This document shows positions 7,131-16,900 of a stretch of 32,745 nucleotides of DNA, in pieces; the first letter of the stretch is position 1; each line of letters begins with the position of its first letter. This DNA comes from Paenibacillus hemerocallicola (GTDB lineage: Bacteria; Bacillota; Bacilli; Paenibacillales; NBRC-103111). The notes under the pieces were generated by a model. It was not told the DNA's origin and did not search any database. It saw only the letters and a list, made by a program, of their open reading frames with translations. The position numbers were made by a program, and so were the translations under genes. The DNA is taken from the NCBI RefSeq assembly GCF_006265175.1, contig NZ_VDCQ01000092.1, positions 1 to 32,745 of the forward strand. The letters run 5' to 3'.

Positions 7131-8391
7131 GTGGCTGAGCAATCCAAATGTTGTCAAGGTTATCGCTTTGCTGCTCGGTATTTTGCTGTGGGCCGTCGTT
7201 CATTTGGACGAAGGCTCGACAACGGGAAACGGGTTCTCTACCAATCAGGAGAGGACGATTTATAACGTCAAGGTTACGCCGATATACGACGAGGGCAAAT
7301 TCCATATCGCCACCATGGACCCGACCGAGGTCATGATCCGGTTGGAAGGCAAAGAATCTGCTTTGAAAAAAGTGAGCACCACGGACAAATATCAAATCGT
7401 TCTCGATTTGAACGGCGCCAAGGTGGGGGAAAATACGCTTTCGCTGATCGCCAAAGATTTTCCCGCCGGCATCAAGGTATCGATTTTTCCGCCATATGCC
7501 AAGGTGGTGCTTGAGGAGAAGCAGATGAAAGAGGTGCCGGTGCAGGTCAATCTGATCGGCAATCCCGCGAACGGATTCAAAGCCGGACAGCCGGTCGCGA
7601 AGCCGAATCGCGCGATCATTACGCTGCCCAGCGGATTGATGGACGAGGCGATAACGGTCAAGGCCGACGTGAATATCGAGAACGCGCAAGCCGCCATTAC
7701 GAAGCAGGTCAAGCTGGTGGTGCTCGACAAAAATGGCAAGGAGCTGGGAGTCTCGATTAATCCTACCGTTGTCGACGTAGAGGTGCCGATTACGCAGCCG
7801 TTCAAAAAAATGCCGTTGCAATTGAAAATAGTCGGAGAGCCGGCAGCCGGATACAGCATATCGCAGTTCCAGCCTTCGATCGACCAAATTACCGTATACG
7901 GACCGCAGGAGCTGCTAAACACGCTCGATTTCTACGAAGGGCCGCAGGTCGATTTGAACGGATTGAAGGCGGATCAAATCTATACGCTGGACGTACCGTT
8001 AAAATCGAGGATAACGACTGTCGATCCGTCCAAGGTTGAAGTGAAGGTTCAAGTCGTGCCGTCGGACAAAAGAACGTTCCCGCAGCTTCCGATTACGATT
8101 ATCGGGGAAAACAACAATTTCGATACCCGGATCAAGACCCCGGCAGCCGGTACGATGAACGTTACCGTCGAAGGGGCTCCGGCTACTCTGCAGAAGCTGA
8201 AGCCGCAGGACGTGCAGGCGATCGTGGACGTCAGCAATCTGCCTCCGGGGGAGCATACGGTCAACGTAAACGTAAATTTGCCCCAGTTCGTCAAAAAAGT
8301 AGATACGGAAACGAAGGCTATAGTGGAGATTACCCCGAAGTCGTCCGAAAACGGGGGGCTACAGGCTCGGGGAACAAGCGGCCTAAATTAG
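7123..8391 (+). CDS. cdaR: CdaA regulatory protein CdaR (YbbR-domain protein)
   Basis: This is a membrane-anchored extracytoplasmic regulator of CdaA, about 422 residues. An N-terminal hydrophobic segment (VVKVIALLLGILLWAVVHL, about residues 10-28) anchors it. Several YbbR repeats follow, each an all-beta unit with a recurrent V-PV-V or P(V/L)-I pattern (for example KEVPVQVNLIG, KMPLQLKIVGEP, QLPITIIGE). The start at ATG 7123 is set by AAAGGAGGA (7104-7112) and by the 8-base overlap with cdaA; the same frame is open further upstream inside cdaA but no start there has support. It ends 47 bases before glmM, in the same operon. Confidence 0.93.
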   Translation: MDKWLSNPNVVKVIALLLGILLWAVVHLDEGSTTGNGFSTNQERTIYNVKVTPIYDEGKFHIATMDPTEVMIRLEGKESALKKVSTTDKYQIVLDLNGAKVGENTLSLIAKDFPAGIKVSIFPPYAKVVLEEKQMKEVPVQVNLIGNPANGFKAGQPVAKPNRAIITLPSGLMDEAITVKADVNIENAQAAITKQVKLVVLDKNGKELGVSINPTVVDVEVPITQPFKKMPLQLKIVGEPAAGYSISQFQPSIDQITVYGPQELLNTLDFYEGPQVDLNGLKADQIYTLDVPLKSRITTVDPSKVEVKVQVVPSDKRTFPQLPITIIGENNNFDTRIKTPAAGTMNVTVEGAPATLQKLKPQDVQAIVDVSNLPPGEHTVNVNVNLPQFVKKVDTETKAIVEITPKSSENGGLQARGTSGLN

Positions 8392-8438
8392 AACAGGATT
8401 GGCACTATGGGAGTATTCAAAGGAGAGAATAGAACCAG

Positions 8439-9779
8439 ATGGGGAAATATTTCGGTACTGACGGGGTTCGCGGAGTGGCCAACAAAGAGTTGACTCCGGA
8501 GCTTGCCTATAAAATCGGCCGCAGCGGCGGATATGTGCTGACCCAGCATGCGGAGAAGCCGGTCGTGCTGATCGGACGGGATACGCGCGTATCCGGTCCT
8601 ATGCTGGAGGCTGCGCTCGTGGCCGGGCTGTTGTCGATCGGAGCGGACGTCGTCCGTCTGGGCGTCATCTCGACGCCGGGAGTCGCCTACTTGACCCGGA
8701 CGTCCGGGGCGGATGCGGGAGTGATGATCTCGGCTTCGCACAATCCGGTGGAGGACAATGGGATCAAGTTTTTCGGCAGCGACGGGTTCAAGCTGTTCGA
8801 TGAGACGGAGCTGGAAATCGAGCGTCTGCTGGATGCGCCGGTCGATGAGCTGCCTCGTCCGGTAGGCGGGGATTTGGGGACGGTCCACGATGATGCGGAG
8901 GCCAAATTCCGTTATACCGAATTTTTGAAAACAACGGTCAATCGTTCGTTCCAAGGGCTTAAGATCGTGCTCGATTGCGCCCACGGAGCGGCTTACGAGC
9001 TTGCTCCGAAGGTGTTTCGCGAGCTTGGGGCCGAGGTACACGTGATCGGCGCAGAGCCGAACGGCCGCAATATTAACGATCACTGCGGGTCGACTCATCC
9101 GGAGAAGCTGAAGGAGGAAGTCATTCGCGTCAAGGCCGATCTCGGGTTATCGTTCGACGGCGATGCGGATCGCTTGATCGCGATCGACGATACGGGAACC
9201 GAAGTAGACGGCGACTATATATTGAGCATTTGCGGCGATGCGATGAAGCGGGAAGGAACGCTAAAGCAGGATACGATCGTGACGACCGTAATGGCCAACC
9301 TCGGCTTTTTCAAAGGAGCGGAGAAGCTTGGCATCAATGCCCTTCAAACCGCGGTAGGCGACCGGTATGTGATGGAGGAAATGCGCAAAGGCGGCTATAA
9401 CCTTGGCGGAGAGCAATCCGGCCATGTCATATTCCTGGACTACAATACGACCGGAGACGGCATTCTGAGCGGCTTGCAGCTCGTGCGGACCGTGGTGGAA
9501 TCCGGCCGGAAGCTCAGCGAGCTGAAAGGCTTGATGCAAAAATATCCGCAGGTGCTCGTGAATGTGCGGGTAGCGGACAAAAGCAAATTGAAGGGCAATG
9601 CCGTGATCGAGAATGTGATCCGGGATGTGGAGCAGCGTTTTGCGGGGAACGGGCGCGTCCTTGTTCGTCCTTCCGGCACGGAATCGCTTGTTCGCGTTAT
9701 GGCCGAAGGGCCGGACAAATCTACGGTAGAAGCCTATGTTGCGGAAATTGTCGATGTTGTGAAGCTGGAGCTTGTTTAA
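8439..9779 (+). CDS. glmM: Phosphoglucosamine mutase GlmM
   Basis: It converts glucosamine 6-phosphate to glucosamine 1-phosphate on the path to UDP-GlcNAc and peptidoglycan. The 446-residue length is standard. The catalytic phosphoserine is S100 in MISASHNP (about 96-103). The metal site DGDADR, the sugar-binding GEQSGH and the C-terminal phosphate-binding RPSGTE are all present. AAAGGAG (8419-8425) precedes ATG 8439. It is the last gene of the cdaA-cdaR-glmM operon and is followed by a terminator. In B. subtilis and other Bacillota GlmM also binds and inhibits CdaA, so this operon links cyclic di-AMP to cell-wall supply. Confidence 0.97.
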   Translation: MGKYFGTDGVRGVANKELTPELAYKIGRSGGYVLTQHAEKPVVLIGRDTRVSGPMLEAALVAGLLSIGADVVRLGVISTPGVAYLTRTSGADAGVMISASHNPVEDNGIKFFGSDGFKLFDETELEIERLLDAPVDELPRPVGGDLGTVHDDAEAKFRYTEFLKTTVNRSFQGLKIVLDCAHGAAYELAPKVFRELGAEVHVIGAEPNGRNINDHCGSTHPEKLKEEVIRVKADLGLSFDGDADRLIAIDDTGTEVDGDYILSICGDAMKREGTLKQDTIVTTVMANLGFFKGAEKLGINALQTAVGDRYVMEEMRKGGYNLGGEQSGHVIFLDYNTTGDGILSGLQLVRTVVESGRKLSELKGLMQKYPQVLVNVRVADKSKLKGNAVIENVIRDVEQRFAGNGRVLVRPSGTESLVRVMAEGPDKSTVEAYVAEIVDVVKLELV

Positions 9780-9815
9780 ATAAAAGCGATTGATACGAAA
9801 TGTATCGAAAACAAG

Positions 9816-9845
9816 TCCTCCGGACGAGCATCCGGGGGATTTTTG
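9816..9845 (+). terminator. Rho-independent terminator after glmM
   Basis: TCCTCCGGA (9816-9824) pairs with TCCGGGGGA (9831-9839), one G-T pair, loop of six, then TTTTT. It separates the cdaA operon from glmS. Confidence 0.88.
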
Positions 9846-9878
9846 GTGTTTTGCGGTTCGTTTCATTATATTTGCGAG

Positions 9879-9907
9879 TTGCATCCGGTGCCGTTTTTGA
9901 ATATGAT
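9879..9907 (+). promoter_or_regulatory. Sigma-A promoter of glmS
   Basis: TTGCAT (9879-9884), 17 bases, TATGAT (9902-9907). Transcription would begin near 9914, about 42 bases before the ribozyme cleavage site, which fits known glmS leaders. Confidence 0.75.
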
Positions 9908-9955
9908 GGTACTATCACTCTGGAATAGAAAGGTGGATAGTGGTTACGTAAGCGA

Positions 9956-10136
9956 AGCGCCTGCGCTTGCTGCGGCCGCCGGATCGGATAAGGGCGTGCC
10001 GGACCAACTATAGCGAGCGGACGAGGTAGAGGTGTTCGGAACAGTCGGCGGGGACCTCTCGGCAATGGCATCTGGCCGAAAGCGGAAAGGCAAAAGGTTC
10101 GGGCAACCGGACTGACAAGATTTCCGCGAGATGCGT
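9956..10136 (+). ncRNA. glmS ribozyme-riboswitch
   Basis: This self-cleaving RNA uses glucosamine 6-phosphate as cofactor and lowers glmS expression when the product is plentiful. Cleavage is expected between A9956 and G9957 (A|GCGCC). The stem GCTTGCTG (9965-9972) pairs with TAGCGAGC (10011-10018). The conserved ACGAGG is at 10021-10026, and a further stem AGAGGT (10028-10033) pairs with ACCTCT (10054-10059) around the TCGGCGGG core. Outer stems GCATCT/AGATGC (10068-10073 with 10129-10134) and GCGGAAA/TTTCCGC (10082-10088 with 10121-10127) close the 3' part. The 3' limit is approximate. About 240 nt follow before the glmS start. Confidence 0.93.
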
Positions 10137-10283
10137 AAGTTAGACCGACAAAATGAACCGCCCTTTCGAAATGAAACCGAAGAGGGTTGTGTTCGGGCCG
10201 GTCGATTCAGTTATAAGTCATGATCAGAAAACAACGATGAACTTGCTGCGTTCTTTGAAAACGGAATAGCACACGAAAAAAAT

Positions 10284-10297
10284 CGTACGATCGTACG
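10284..10297 (+). repeat. 14-bp perfect palindrome in the glmS leader
   Basis: CGTACGATCGTACG is self-complementary and lies 82 bases before the glmS start, downstream of the ribozyme. As RNA it has little room for a loop, so a DNA site is more likely than a hairpin. The rest of 10137-10379 has a further stem (near 10142-10208) but no gene. Confidence 0.5.
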
Positions 10298-10379
10298 TTT
10301 GTTTTGGCATGCGCAGCTTCAGTTTTCGTACAAGGGCGCACAGGTTCAAATTCATCCAATTTATCGGAGGTATGGACCT

Positions 10380-12209
10380 ATGTGCGGAATTGTGGGTTAT
10401 GTGGGAAAGCGGAATTCGCAGCGGATCTTGTTGGACGGCTTGAAGAAGCTGGAGTATAGAGGGTACGATTCGGCCGGTTTGGCCGTATTTACGGAGAGCG
10501 GCCTGACCGTCAAAAAGGCGCAGGGAAGACTTGCAGTGCTGGAATCCAAGCTGGAGCAGGAGCCGCTTGACGGTACGATCGGTATCGGACATACCCGGTG
10601 GGCGACGCACGGAAAGCCGTCGGACGTGAATTCCCATCCGCATACGGACAATTCGATGAAGTTTTCCGTCGTTCATAACGGCATTATCGAGAACTATATG
10701 ACATTGAAGGAAGAGCTGACGGCAAAAGGACACCGGTTCGTTTCGGAGACGGATACGGAAGTCATCTCGCACCTGATTGCCGACCTATATGAAGGAGACA
10801 TCGTGAAGGCGGTACAGCAGGCGGTCAAGAAAATGACCGGAGCGTTTGCCCTGGGCGTATTGACCGAGCATGAGCCCGAGAAGCTTGTTGCCGTACGGCT
10901 CGCAAGCCCGCTTATTATCGGTGTCGGGGACGGGGAAAATTTTATCGGCTCCGACATTCCGGCGATTCTGGAATATACGCGCAACGTGTATATTTTGAAC
11001 GACGGGGAAATGGCCGTTTTGACGCAGAACGGTGTCGATTTGCGTACGATCGAAGGGAATTTTATTTCCCGGGAAACGTTTTATGTCGATTGGGATCTGA
11101 TGACGGCGGAAAAAGCCGGATTCGATCATTTTATGCTGAAAGAGATTCACGAGCAGCCGAAGGCTTACCGGGATACGATAGGGAGCCGGATCGACGGTTC
11201 CGGGGAGCGGGTCGTCCTTGGCGAAGTGAAGCTTACGCCGCAGCAGATTTGGGACATTCATAACATTCATATTGTCGCCTGCGGAACGGCTTACCATGCG
11301 GGACTAGTCGGGAAATCGGTCATCGAGCAGTTGGCTCGCATTCCGGTGGAAACGGACGTAGCGTCGGAATATCGCTATCGCGCTCCGATCATTACCCCGA
11401 ACACGCTTGTTATCGTAGTCAGTCAATCCGGCGAAACCGCAGACACGCTGGCCGCTCTTCGGGAAGCGAAACGATGCGGCGCCCGCGTCATCGCCATTAC
11501 GAACGTAGTAGGAAGCTCCGTTTCACGCGAAGCGGACGATGTTATCGTCACTTGGGCCGGACCGGAAATAGCGGTTGCTTCGACCAAAGCGTACACGTCG
11601 CAATTAATCGCCTTTTACTTGCTCGGACTTCATCTCGCCCAAACACTCGGTACGCAAGATGCGACCTATATCCGCGAGACGATCGAAGCGCTTCAGAAGC
11701 TGCCGGAGCAGGTGGAGCAAATATTGCTCCACGCCGAAGATATTAAGCAATACGCCGAGCAAATCGCCGAGCATGACGACTTGTTCTTCATCGGACGCGG
11801 CTCCGATTACGCGGTAGCGCAAGAAGGCTCGCTGAAGCTGAAAGAAATCTCGTACATCCATTCCGAGGCTTATGCGGCCGGGGAGCTGAAGCACGGCACG
11901 CTTGCGCTGATCGAGGAAGGCATTCCTGTCATCGCGCTGGCCACCCAGGAGCATTTGCTGGAGAAAACCGTGAGCAATATTAAAGAAGTAAAGGCACGGG
12001 GCGCGCAAGTGTTCGCGATTGCGCTCGAGGGCAACCATGAGATTGCCAAATCGGTCGATCTCGTGTTCGAAATTCCGCGCACTGTCGCCCTGCTGGCTCC
12101 GGCGCTGGTGGTTATTCCGCTGCAGCTGCTTGCCTACTACGCCTCGCTTGCCCGTGGAAACGATGTCGACAAGCCGCGGAATTTGGCGAAGTCGGTAACG
12201 GTGGAGTGA
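10380..12209 (+). CDS. glmS: Glutamine-fructose-6-phosphate aminotransferase (isomerizing) GlmS
   Basis: It makes glucosamine 6-phosphate from fructose 6-phosphate and glutamine, the first committed step to UDP-GlcNAc. The product of 609 residues is full length. The N-terminal glutaminase begins MCGIVGYVG, with Cys2 exposed as nucleophile once Met is removed, and includes GHTRWATHG. Two SIS domains form the isomerase (CGTAYHAG, SQSGETADT, STKAYTSQ) and the C terminus DKPRNLAKSVTVE is that of the family. ATG 10380 is chosen because it exposes this cysteine and has GGAGG (10366-10370) 9 bases upstream; 27 codons of open frame before it are not part of the protein. Expression is controlled by the ribozyme in its leader. 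Confidence 0.97.
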   Translation: MCGIVGYVGKRNSQRILLDGLKKLEYRGYDSAGLAVFTESGLTVKKAQGRLAVLESKLEQEPLDGTIGIGHTRWATHGKPSDVNSHPHTDNSMKFSVVHNGIIENYMTLKEELTAKGHRFVSETDTEVISHLIADLYEGDIVKAVQQAVKKMTGAFALGVLTEHEPEKLVAVRLASPLIIGVGDGENFIGSDIPAILEYTRNVYILNDGEMAVLTQNGVDLRTIEGNFISRETFYVDWDLMTAEKAGFDHFMLKEIHEQPKAYRDTIGSRIDGSGERVVLGEVKLTPQQIWDIHNIHIVACGTAYHAGLVGKSVIEQLARIPVETDVASEYRYRAPIITPNTLVIVVSQSGETADTLAALREAKRCGARVIAITNVVGSSVSREADDVIVTWAGPEIAVASTKAYTSQLIAFYLLGLHLAQTLGTQDATYIRETIEALQKLPEQVEQILLHAEDIKQYAEQIAEHDDLFFIGRGSDYAVAQEGSLKLKEISYIHSEAYAAGELKHGTLALIEEGIPVIALATQEHLLEKTVSNIKEVKARGAQVFAIALEGNHEIAKSVDLVFEIPRTVALLAPALVVIPLQLLAYYASLARGNDVDKPRNLAKSVTVE

Positions 12210-12254
12210 GGTTGGTATACTTGCAGAAATCATGTGAATGCGTTAAATACTGTT

Positions 12255-12340
12255 TGTAACTGAACAATATACTCTGTAACTGAATAAAAAAGATTGTAAC
12301 TGAATAATAAAGAGTGTAACTGAATAATAAAGAGTGTAAC
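12255..12340 (+). repeat. 20-bp tandem repeat array downstream of glmS
   Basis: TGTAAC recurs at 12255, 12275, 12295, 12315 and 12335, exactly 20 bases apart. Four full units and a partial fifth are present. The third and fourth units are identical (TGTAACTGAATAATAAAGAG); the first two differ at several positions. It lies between the glmS stop and its terminator, so it would be in the 3' untranslated region. No coding potential is seen. Confidence 0.9.
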
Positions 12341-12348
12341 TCTCATAT

Positions 12349-12399
12349 AAAAGCCGAAACAGATTCAGGATTATCTCCTGAATTTGTTTCGGCTTTTTT
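12349..12399 (+). terminator. Rho-independent terminator of glmS
   Basis: AAAAGCCGAAACA (12349-12361) pairs with TGTTTCGGCTTTT; an inner stem TTCAGGA pairs with TCCTGAA. A T run follows. The A and T flanks would allow use from either side. Confidence 0.92.
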
Positions 12400-12570
12400 C
12401 AAGAGCATGAGAGTATCCTGGGTCACCTTTTGCGGCCCTTACTTCCTTACAAGAAGCTACGATACGTTCTCGTCTCTACTCGAACCATTGGTCTCAGAAG
12501 GGGCTTAAGGTATCTCATAATGGTATGCAAGTAGTGCTCAACTAACGGAAACGAAATTTGAATTGTCAGC

Positions 12571-12599
12571 AAGGCCGTCGATTACTTCGATGGCCTTTT
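12571..12599 (+). terminator. Possible rho-independent terminator in a gene-free stretch
   Basis: AAGGCCGTCGA (12571-12581) pairs with TCGATGGCCTT (12587-12597), one G-T pair, followed by TT. No gene is visible directly upstream: 12400-12570 holds no convincing coding sequence, so this may be the remains of a lost gene. Confidence 0.6.
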
Positions 12600-12616
12600 G
12601 TCCGTTCAGACTGTGT

Positions 12617-12672
12617 CAGAAAGTATGCCTTTCTGCAAAACACTTTACAGAATGTCCCTTTGTAAAGTGTTT
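12617..12672 (+). repeat. Two adjacent perfect hairpins
   Basis: CAGAAAG-tatgc-CTTTCTG (12617-12635) is followed two bases later by AAACACTTTACA (12638-12649) and its exact complement TGTAAAGTGTTT (12661-12672) around an 11-base loop. Neither has a T tract. Their origin is unknown. An open frame spans the following 12690-12877 but resembles no family I know. Confidence 0.65.
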
Positions 12673-12843
12673 CTTACTTTTGGGAGATTATTTGGACTCG
12701 AGGGGATCGCCAGCGGATGTCTTTGAAAAGGTTTATCCATTAAGCTACCCTGAAAATCAAATGCACGGAGTAGCTAAAAATGGCAATACGAAACTAAGCG
12801 CGGCCGGCGTGTTTTTTAAAAAGCTGCGCCTTCATTTATATGG

Positions 12844-13320
12844 GATGGGTGGATGTCATGAAGCAGCCGTAAGCTAATCCGCGGAGATCGGGGACTTGCA
12901 TACGATGTGGGCGCATTTTTAAGTCCAAGGGTCAGCGAAGGATTTATTATTGGATATGTCGGTACGGATCCATAACGTACCGATGAGGTACGTAACATCA
13001 TTATTGCAGAATTGAATCGCCTAAAAGTGGAACCGTTGCAGGATGCAGAACTGTTCCGCGCAAAAAAATCGATAACAGGACGTTACCTGATCGCCGAGGA
13101 TTACCCTGAAGCCATAATCTCTCGGCTTGCGTCCAAGCACATGTATCAGGATGTAGTTGATCCGGATAGCTTTGTTGATGGCATTCGTGCAGTTACGATG
13201 GAAGACGTACTGGATTTTGCTCAAACCTACTTGAATACAGATAAGATGCCTTTTATTCAGGTTAACCGCGAAGGTAATACGGTCTCAATGGACACCGATA
13301 AAGAGGGACGTTCTGCTTAA
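12844..13320 (+). pseudogene. M16-family zinc peptidase, C-terminal fragment
   Basis: The reading frame encodes the C-terminal part of an insulinase-like (M16) processing-peptidase protein: IRGDRGLAYDVGAFLSPRV resembles the conserved segment after the substrate-binding glycine stretch of these enzymes, and SITGRYLIAEDYPEAIISRL follows. The frame is broken by TGA at 12859-12861 and by TAA at 12973-12975. The N-terminal half with the HxxEH zinc site is absent; sequence upstream does not resemble the family. An intact short frame from 13012 could be translated as about 102 residues but would lack any catalytic part. Truncation plus two stops means a decayed gene. Confidence 0.75.
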
Positions 13321-13414
13321 GAACGTTATTTTCATCAGGGGAAGTCGCTAAAGAAGCAGCCGGTTTGTGAGAACGGTTGCCTTTCTCACCTAACGGAGAC
13401 TATAGTGGAATTAA

Positions 13415-13448
13415 ACAGGGAGCAGGCGCCGCAGCAACTGCTCCCTGT
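13415..13448 (+). repeat. 11-bp perfect hairpin after the peptidase relic
   Basis: ACAGGGAGCAG (13415-13425) pairs with CTGCTCCCTGT (13438-13448). Only CTTC follows, so termination is possible but not well supported. The stretch 13321-13916 contains no gene before dnaE; it holds this hairpin, two copies of a palindromic motif and one strong terminator. Confidence 0.55.
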
Positions 13449-13453
13449 CTTCA

Positions 13454-13479
13454 TTGAAGTAACGGGCAGTTTACTTCAA
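13454..13479 (+). repeat. Palindromic motif, copy 1
   Basis: TTGAAGTAA (13454-13462), CGGGCAGT, TTACTTCAA (13471-13479): the arms are perfectly complementary. A related copy is at 13625-13651 with the same GGGCAGTTTAC centre. Confidence 0.6.
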
Positions 13480-13549
13480 CAAACAAAAGTGACAGTAATT
13501 TGTAATAAACTTGAAATTATCGTTTCACGTTGCATTAATAAATGTAGCC

Positions 13550-13621
13550 TATAATAAGTGTTGACCCCCTTATTAATATAAATCTTAAGCCCCATAGCCC
13601 GTTGCTATGGGGCATTTTTTT
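13550..13621 (+). ncRNA. Candidate short transcript with strong terminator
   Basis: A perfect -10 hexamer TATAAT (13550-13555) has only weak -35 options. Some 30 bases on, GCCCCATAGC (13589-13598) pairs perfectly with GCTATGGGGC (13604-13613), followed by ATTTTTTT, a textbook terminator. No ORF lies between. Either a short RNA is made, or the terminator belongs to a lost gene. Confidence 0.35.
13589..13621 (+). terminator. Strong rho-independent terminator upstream of dnaE
   Basis: A 10-bp perfect stem (13589-13598 with 13604-13613), loop CCGTT, then a run of seven T. It insulates dnaE from upstream transcription. Confidence 0.9.
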
Positions 13622-13624
13622 GCC

Positions 13625-13651
13625 ATTGAGCTAAGGGCAGTTTACGCTAAT
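13625..13651 (+). repeat. Palindromic motif, copy 2 (degenerate)
   Basis: ATTGAGCTAA, GGGCAGT, TTACGCTAAT: arms are partly complementary. It shares GGGCAGTTTAC and the flanking TTGA/TAA pattern with copy 1, 170 bases upstream. Confidence 0.5.
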
Positions 13652-13916
13652 ACGGATTGGTAGGAAAGTGGACTTTTCCGAAGCCTGGTAGCAGGAGATT
13701 TAGAAAGTGATTTTATCGTATTTTATCTCTGTTATATATTTACTATCGAACATACGTGCGGTAAAATTGAAATGGATTAATTTTACATTTTGAAGAATGA
13801 TTATCGAAAAGAGTGTGTTAAGCGATAGGTTGACCGTTATCACTGTACATACCGATAAGGCTGAACGACTTAGCATTATTATAAAATGATAGTAAATAAG
13901 ATAGGGATGAGTATGA

Positions 13917-16900
13917 ATGGAACGTTTTGTGCATCTGCACGTGCATAGTGAATACAGTTTGCTAGACGGGGCGGCCCGGATCGAAGATTTGGCCTCCCAT
14001 GCGGCCGAGCTTGGCATGACGTCGCTTGCGCTGACCGATCACGGCGTCATGTATGGAGCGGTACCATTCTATAAGGCGTGTACGGAGCGGGGAATCAAAC
14101 CGATCATCGGCTGTGAAGCATACTTTACGGCAGGCTCGATACGTGACAAAGGAAGCCGGCAGAATCAGCCGGTTTACCATTTAATCCTGCTAGCCAAGAA
14201 TGAATCGGGCTATCAAAATTTAATGAAACTGATCTCGATCGGCCATTTGGAGGGTTTTCCCTACAAGCCGCGTATTGATGCCGAGCGCTTGACGGAATAT
14301 GCCGAAGGCTTAATTTGCTTAAGCTCCTGCCTCGGGGGGGAGATTTCTCAGCATCTCCTTCATGCAAGGCACGCGGAAGCGAAGCTGGCCGCCGAAAGGT
14401 ATCGGAATATATTCGGCGACGATTTCTTTCTGGAGCTGCAGGATCACGGGCTGACCGAGCAAAAGAAAGTGATGTGCGATATGATTGCGTTGAGCAGGGA
14501 AACCGGAATCCCATTAATCGTCACGAACGATGTTCACTATATTAAGGCGTCGGATCAGGCGGTCCAGGATGTGCTGAATTGCATCGGCACCGGAAAGACG
14601 TTGGATGATACTGACAGGCTGCGTTTTACGACCGATCAATTGTACTTGAAAAGCGGTGAAGAAATGCGTAGGCTGTTCGCTCACGTCCCCGAGGCTTTGG
14701 CCAATACGGCCGTTGTGGCGGACCGCTGCGATCTGAAGCTGGAATTCGGCGGCTCGATTTCGCCCGAATTCCAGCCGATACCAGAAGGGTTAACCGCCGG
14801 AGGGTATTTGGCCGAATTGTGCTGGCAGGGGCTTGCCGCCCGATACGGTTGGAGCCGGGATGGACGTCACGAGGATGATGTTGGCGTTACAGTCGATGCT
14901 TCTTATCGGCGGATGATAGAGGAAAGATTACAGTACGAGCTTACGGTCATTGAAAAAATGGGGTACTCCGACTATTTTCTAATCGTCTGGGATTTTATCC
15001 GCTTCGCACATGAGCGCGGTATCGCCACCGGACCGGGTCGGGGCTCGTCTGCCGGAAGTCTCGTTGCGTACACGCTGAACATCACCGATGTCGATCCGAT
15101 CCGGTACGGCCTGTTGTTCGAGCGCTTCCTGAACCCGGAGCGGGTATCGATGCCGGATATCGACATCGATTTCGACGACCTGCGTAGGGAAGAGGTGATC
15201 GCTTACGTAACGGAAAAATACGGAAAAGACCATGTCGCGCAGATCATCACGTTCGGTACGATGGCTGCGAAGGCCGCATTGCGCGATGTAGGCAGGATAA
15301 TGAACCTGCCCTCTAACGATGTTGACAGGGTCGCCAGAATGATCAACGGCCCTATCGGGATCAAGCTGCAGGAGGCGCTTACGGTCAATCCTGAGCTGAG
15401 AGCGCTGGCAGCCAAGCAACCCAAAATCGCAGAACTACTCGACACGGCGATACGGGTCGAAGGGTTGCCCCGTCACGTATCCACGCATGCGTCGGGCGTC
15501 GTTATTTCCCGCGAGCCGCTTAACCGGTATGTGCCGCTCCAAGAGGGGGCGGAGGGGACCGCTTTGACGCAATATTCGATGGAGCATCTGGAAGCGATCG
15601 GATTACTGAAGGTGGATTTTCTCGGTGTGCGCATGCTCTCAGTAATCGAGCGTACATTGCGCTGGATTCGGGATTGGGACGGGTGCGAGATCGATTTGCG
15701 GAAGCTGCCGGAGGACGATCCGGCTACATATGCGATGCTGTGCCGCGGCGAAACGGCGGCTGTTTTCCAGTTGGAGTCCGCCAGCTTCCGACGGGTGCTG
15801 AAAGAAATGAAGCCGTCGGAGTTTGAGGACATTATTTCCGTCAGCGCATTGCACCGGCCAGGTCCGATGGAATTTATCCCTAAGTATATGAAGACCAAAC
15901 ACGGAGAGATTGAGCCGGAGTATCACCATCCGTCGCTGGAACCGATTTTGCGCGATACGTACGGGATTATCCTCTATCAGGAGCAGATCATGCATATTGC
16001 CGCCAAGATGGCGGGATTTAGCCTTGGCGAGGCCGACTTGCTGCTGCGCGCCGTTAGAAAAAAGAAACGCGAGGTGCTGAACGAGGTACGCACTCACTTT
16101 ATCCGCGGCAGCTTGCGGGAGGGCTACAGCGAGGCCGACGCCAACAAGGTGTATGACATGATCGTGCGCTACGCCGACTACGGCTTTCCGCGTTCGCACG
16201 CAACAGCCTATGCTGTATTGACCTTTCGTACGGCTTGGCTGAAGGCACACTATCCAGTGCCTTTCATGGCGGCGACATTGGCGTCTATCATGGGCAGCCA
16301 TCGCAAGGTGGCCGAATACATCGATGAATGTCGGCGCATGAAGATTGCGGTGCTGCCGCCCGACGTGAACGAAAGCAAAGAGGCGTTTATTCCTGTCCAT
16401 CCGCGACAGAGCAGCGAAGAGCAGACTGTCGGCTTGAACGCGGAATCTCTTAACGAAGATACCGACGCAGGATCGATACGTTTTGGGCTTGCCGCGATCA
16501 AAAACGTCGGAACGCAGGCGATCGAAGCAATAATCCGTGAACGGAATGGCGCGCCTTATAAAGATTTGCTCGATTTTATCCGAAGGGTGGATTTACGGGT
16601 ATGCAACAAGAGGGTGATCGAATCCTTGATTTTGGGAGGAGCGTTCGATTCTCTCCCTGGCCACCGGGCGCAGCTGTTGGCCGTACTGGAACGGATGATT
16701 GAGGCGGTGCTGAAATGGAAAAAGGAGCGAGAGGAACTGCAACTGCACTTGTTGGGCTTGACCGAGGAGGTGAATTGGACGATCGAATATCCCGACGTCA
16801 CTCCGTATACCCAGCTTCAGAAACTCGCGCAGGAACGTGAACTGCTCGGTATGTTTATTTCCGGCCATCCTCTCGACGCTTATGAACCGCTGCTGCAAGA

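Noticed and set aside
6108-7157. Long antisense frame opposite cdaA
   Set aside because: It is the shadow of a gene with all catalytic motifs intact; the product is low-complexity and resembles nothing.
12255-12340. CRISPR array
   Set aside because: The 20-bp units are contiguous direct repeats without unique spacers, and no cas genes are present.
12563-12877. Open frame before the M16 relic
   Set aside because: It crosses a terminator stem and two hairpins and resembles no protein; the last part is in a different frame from the peptidase remnant.
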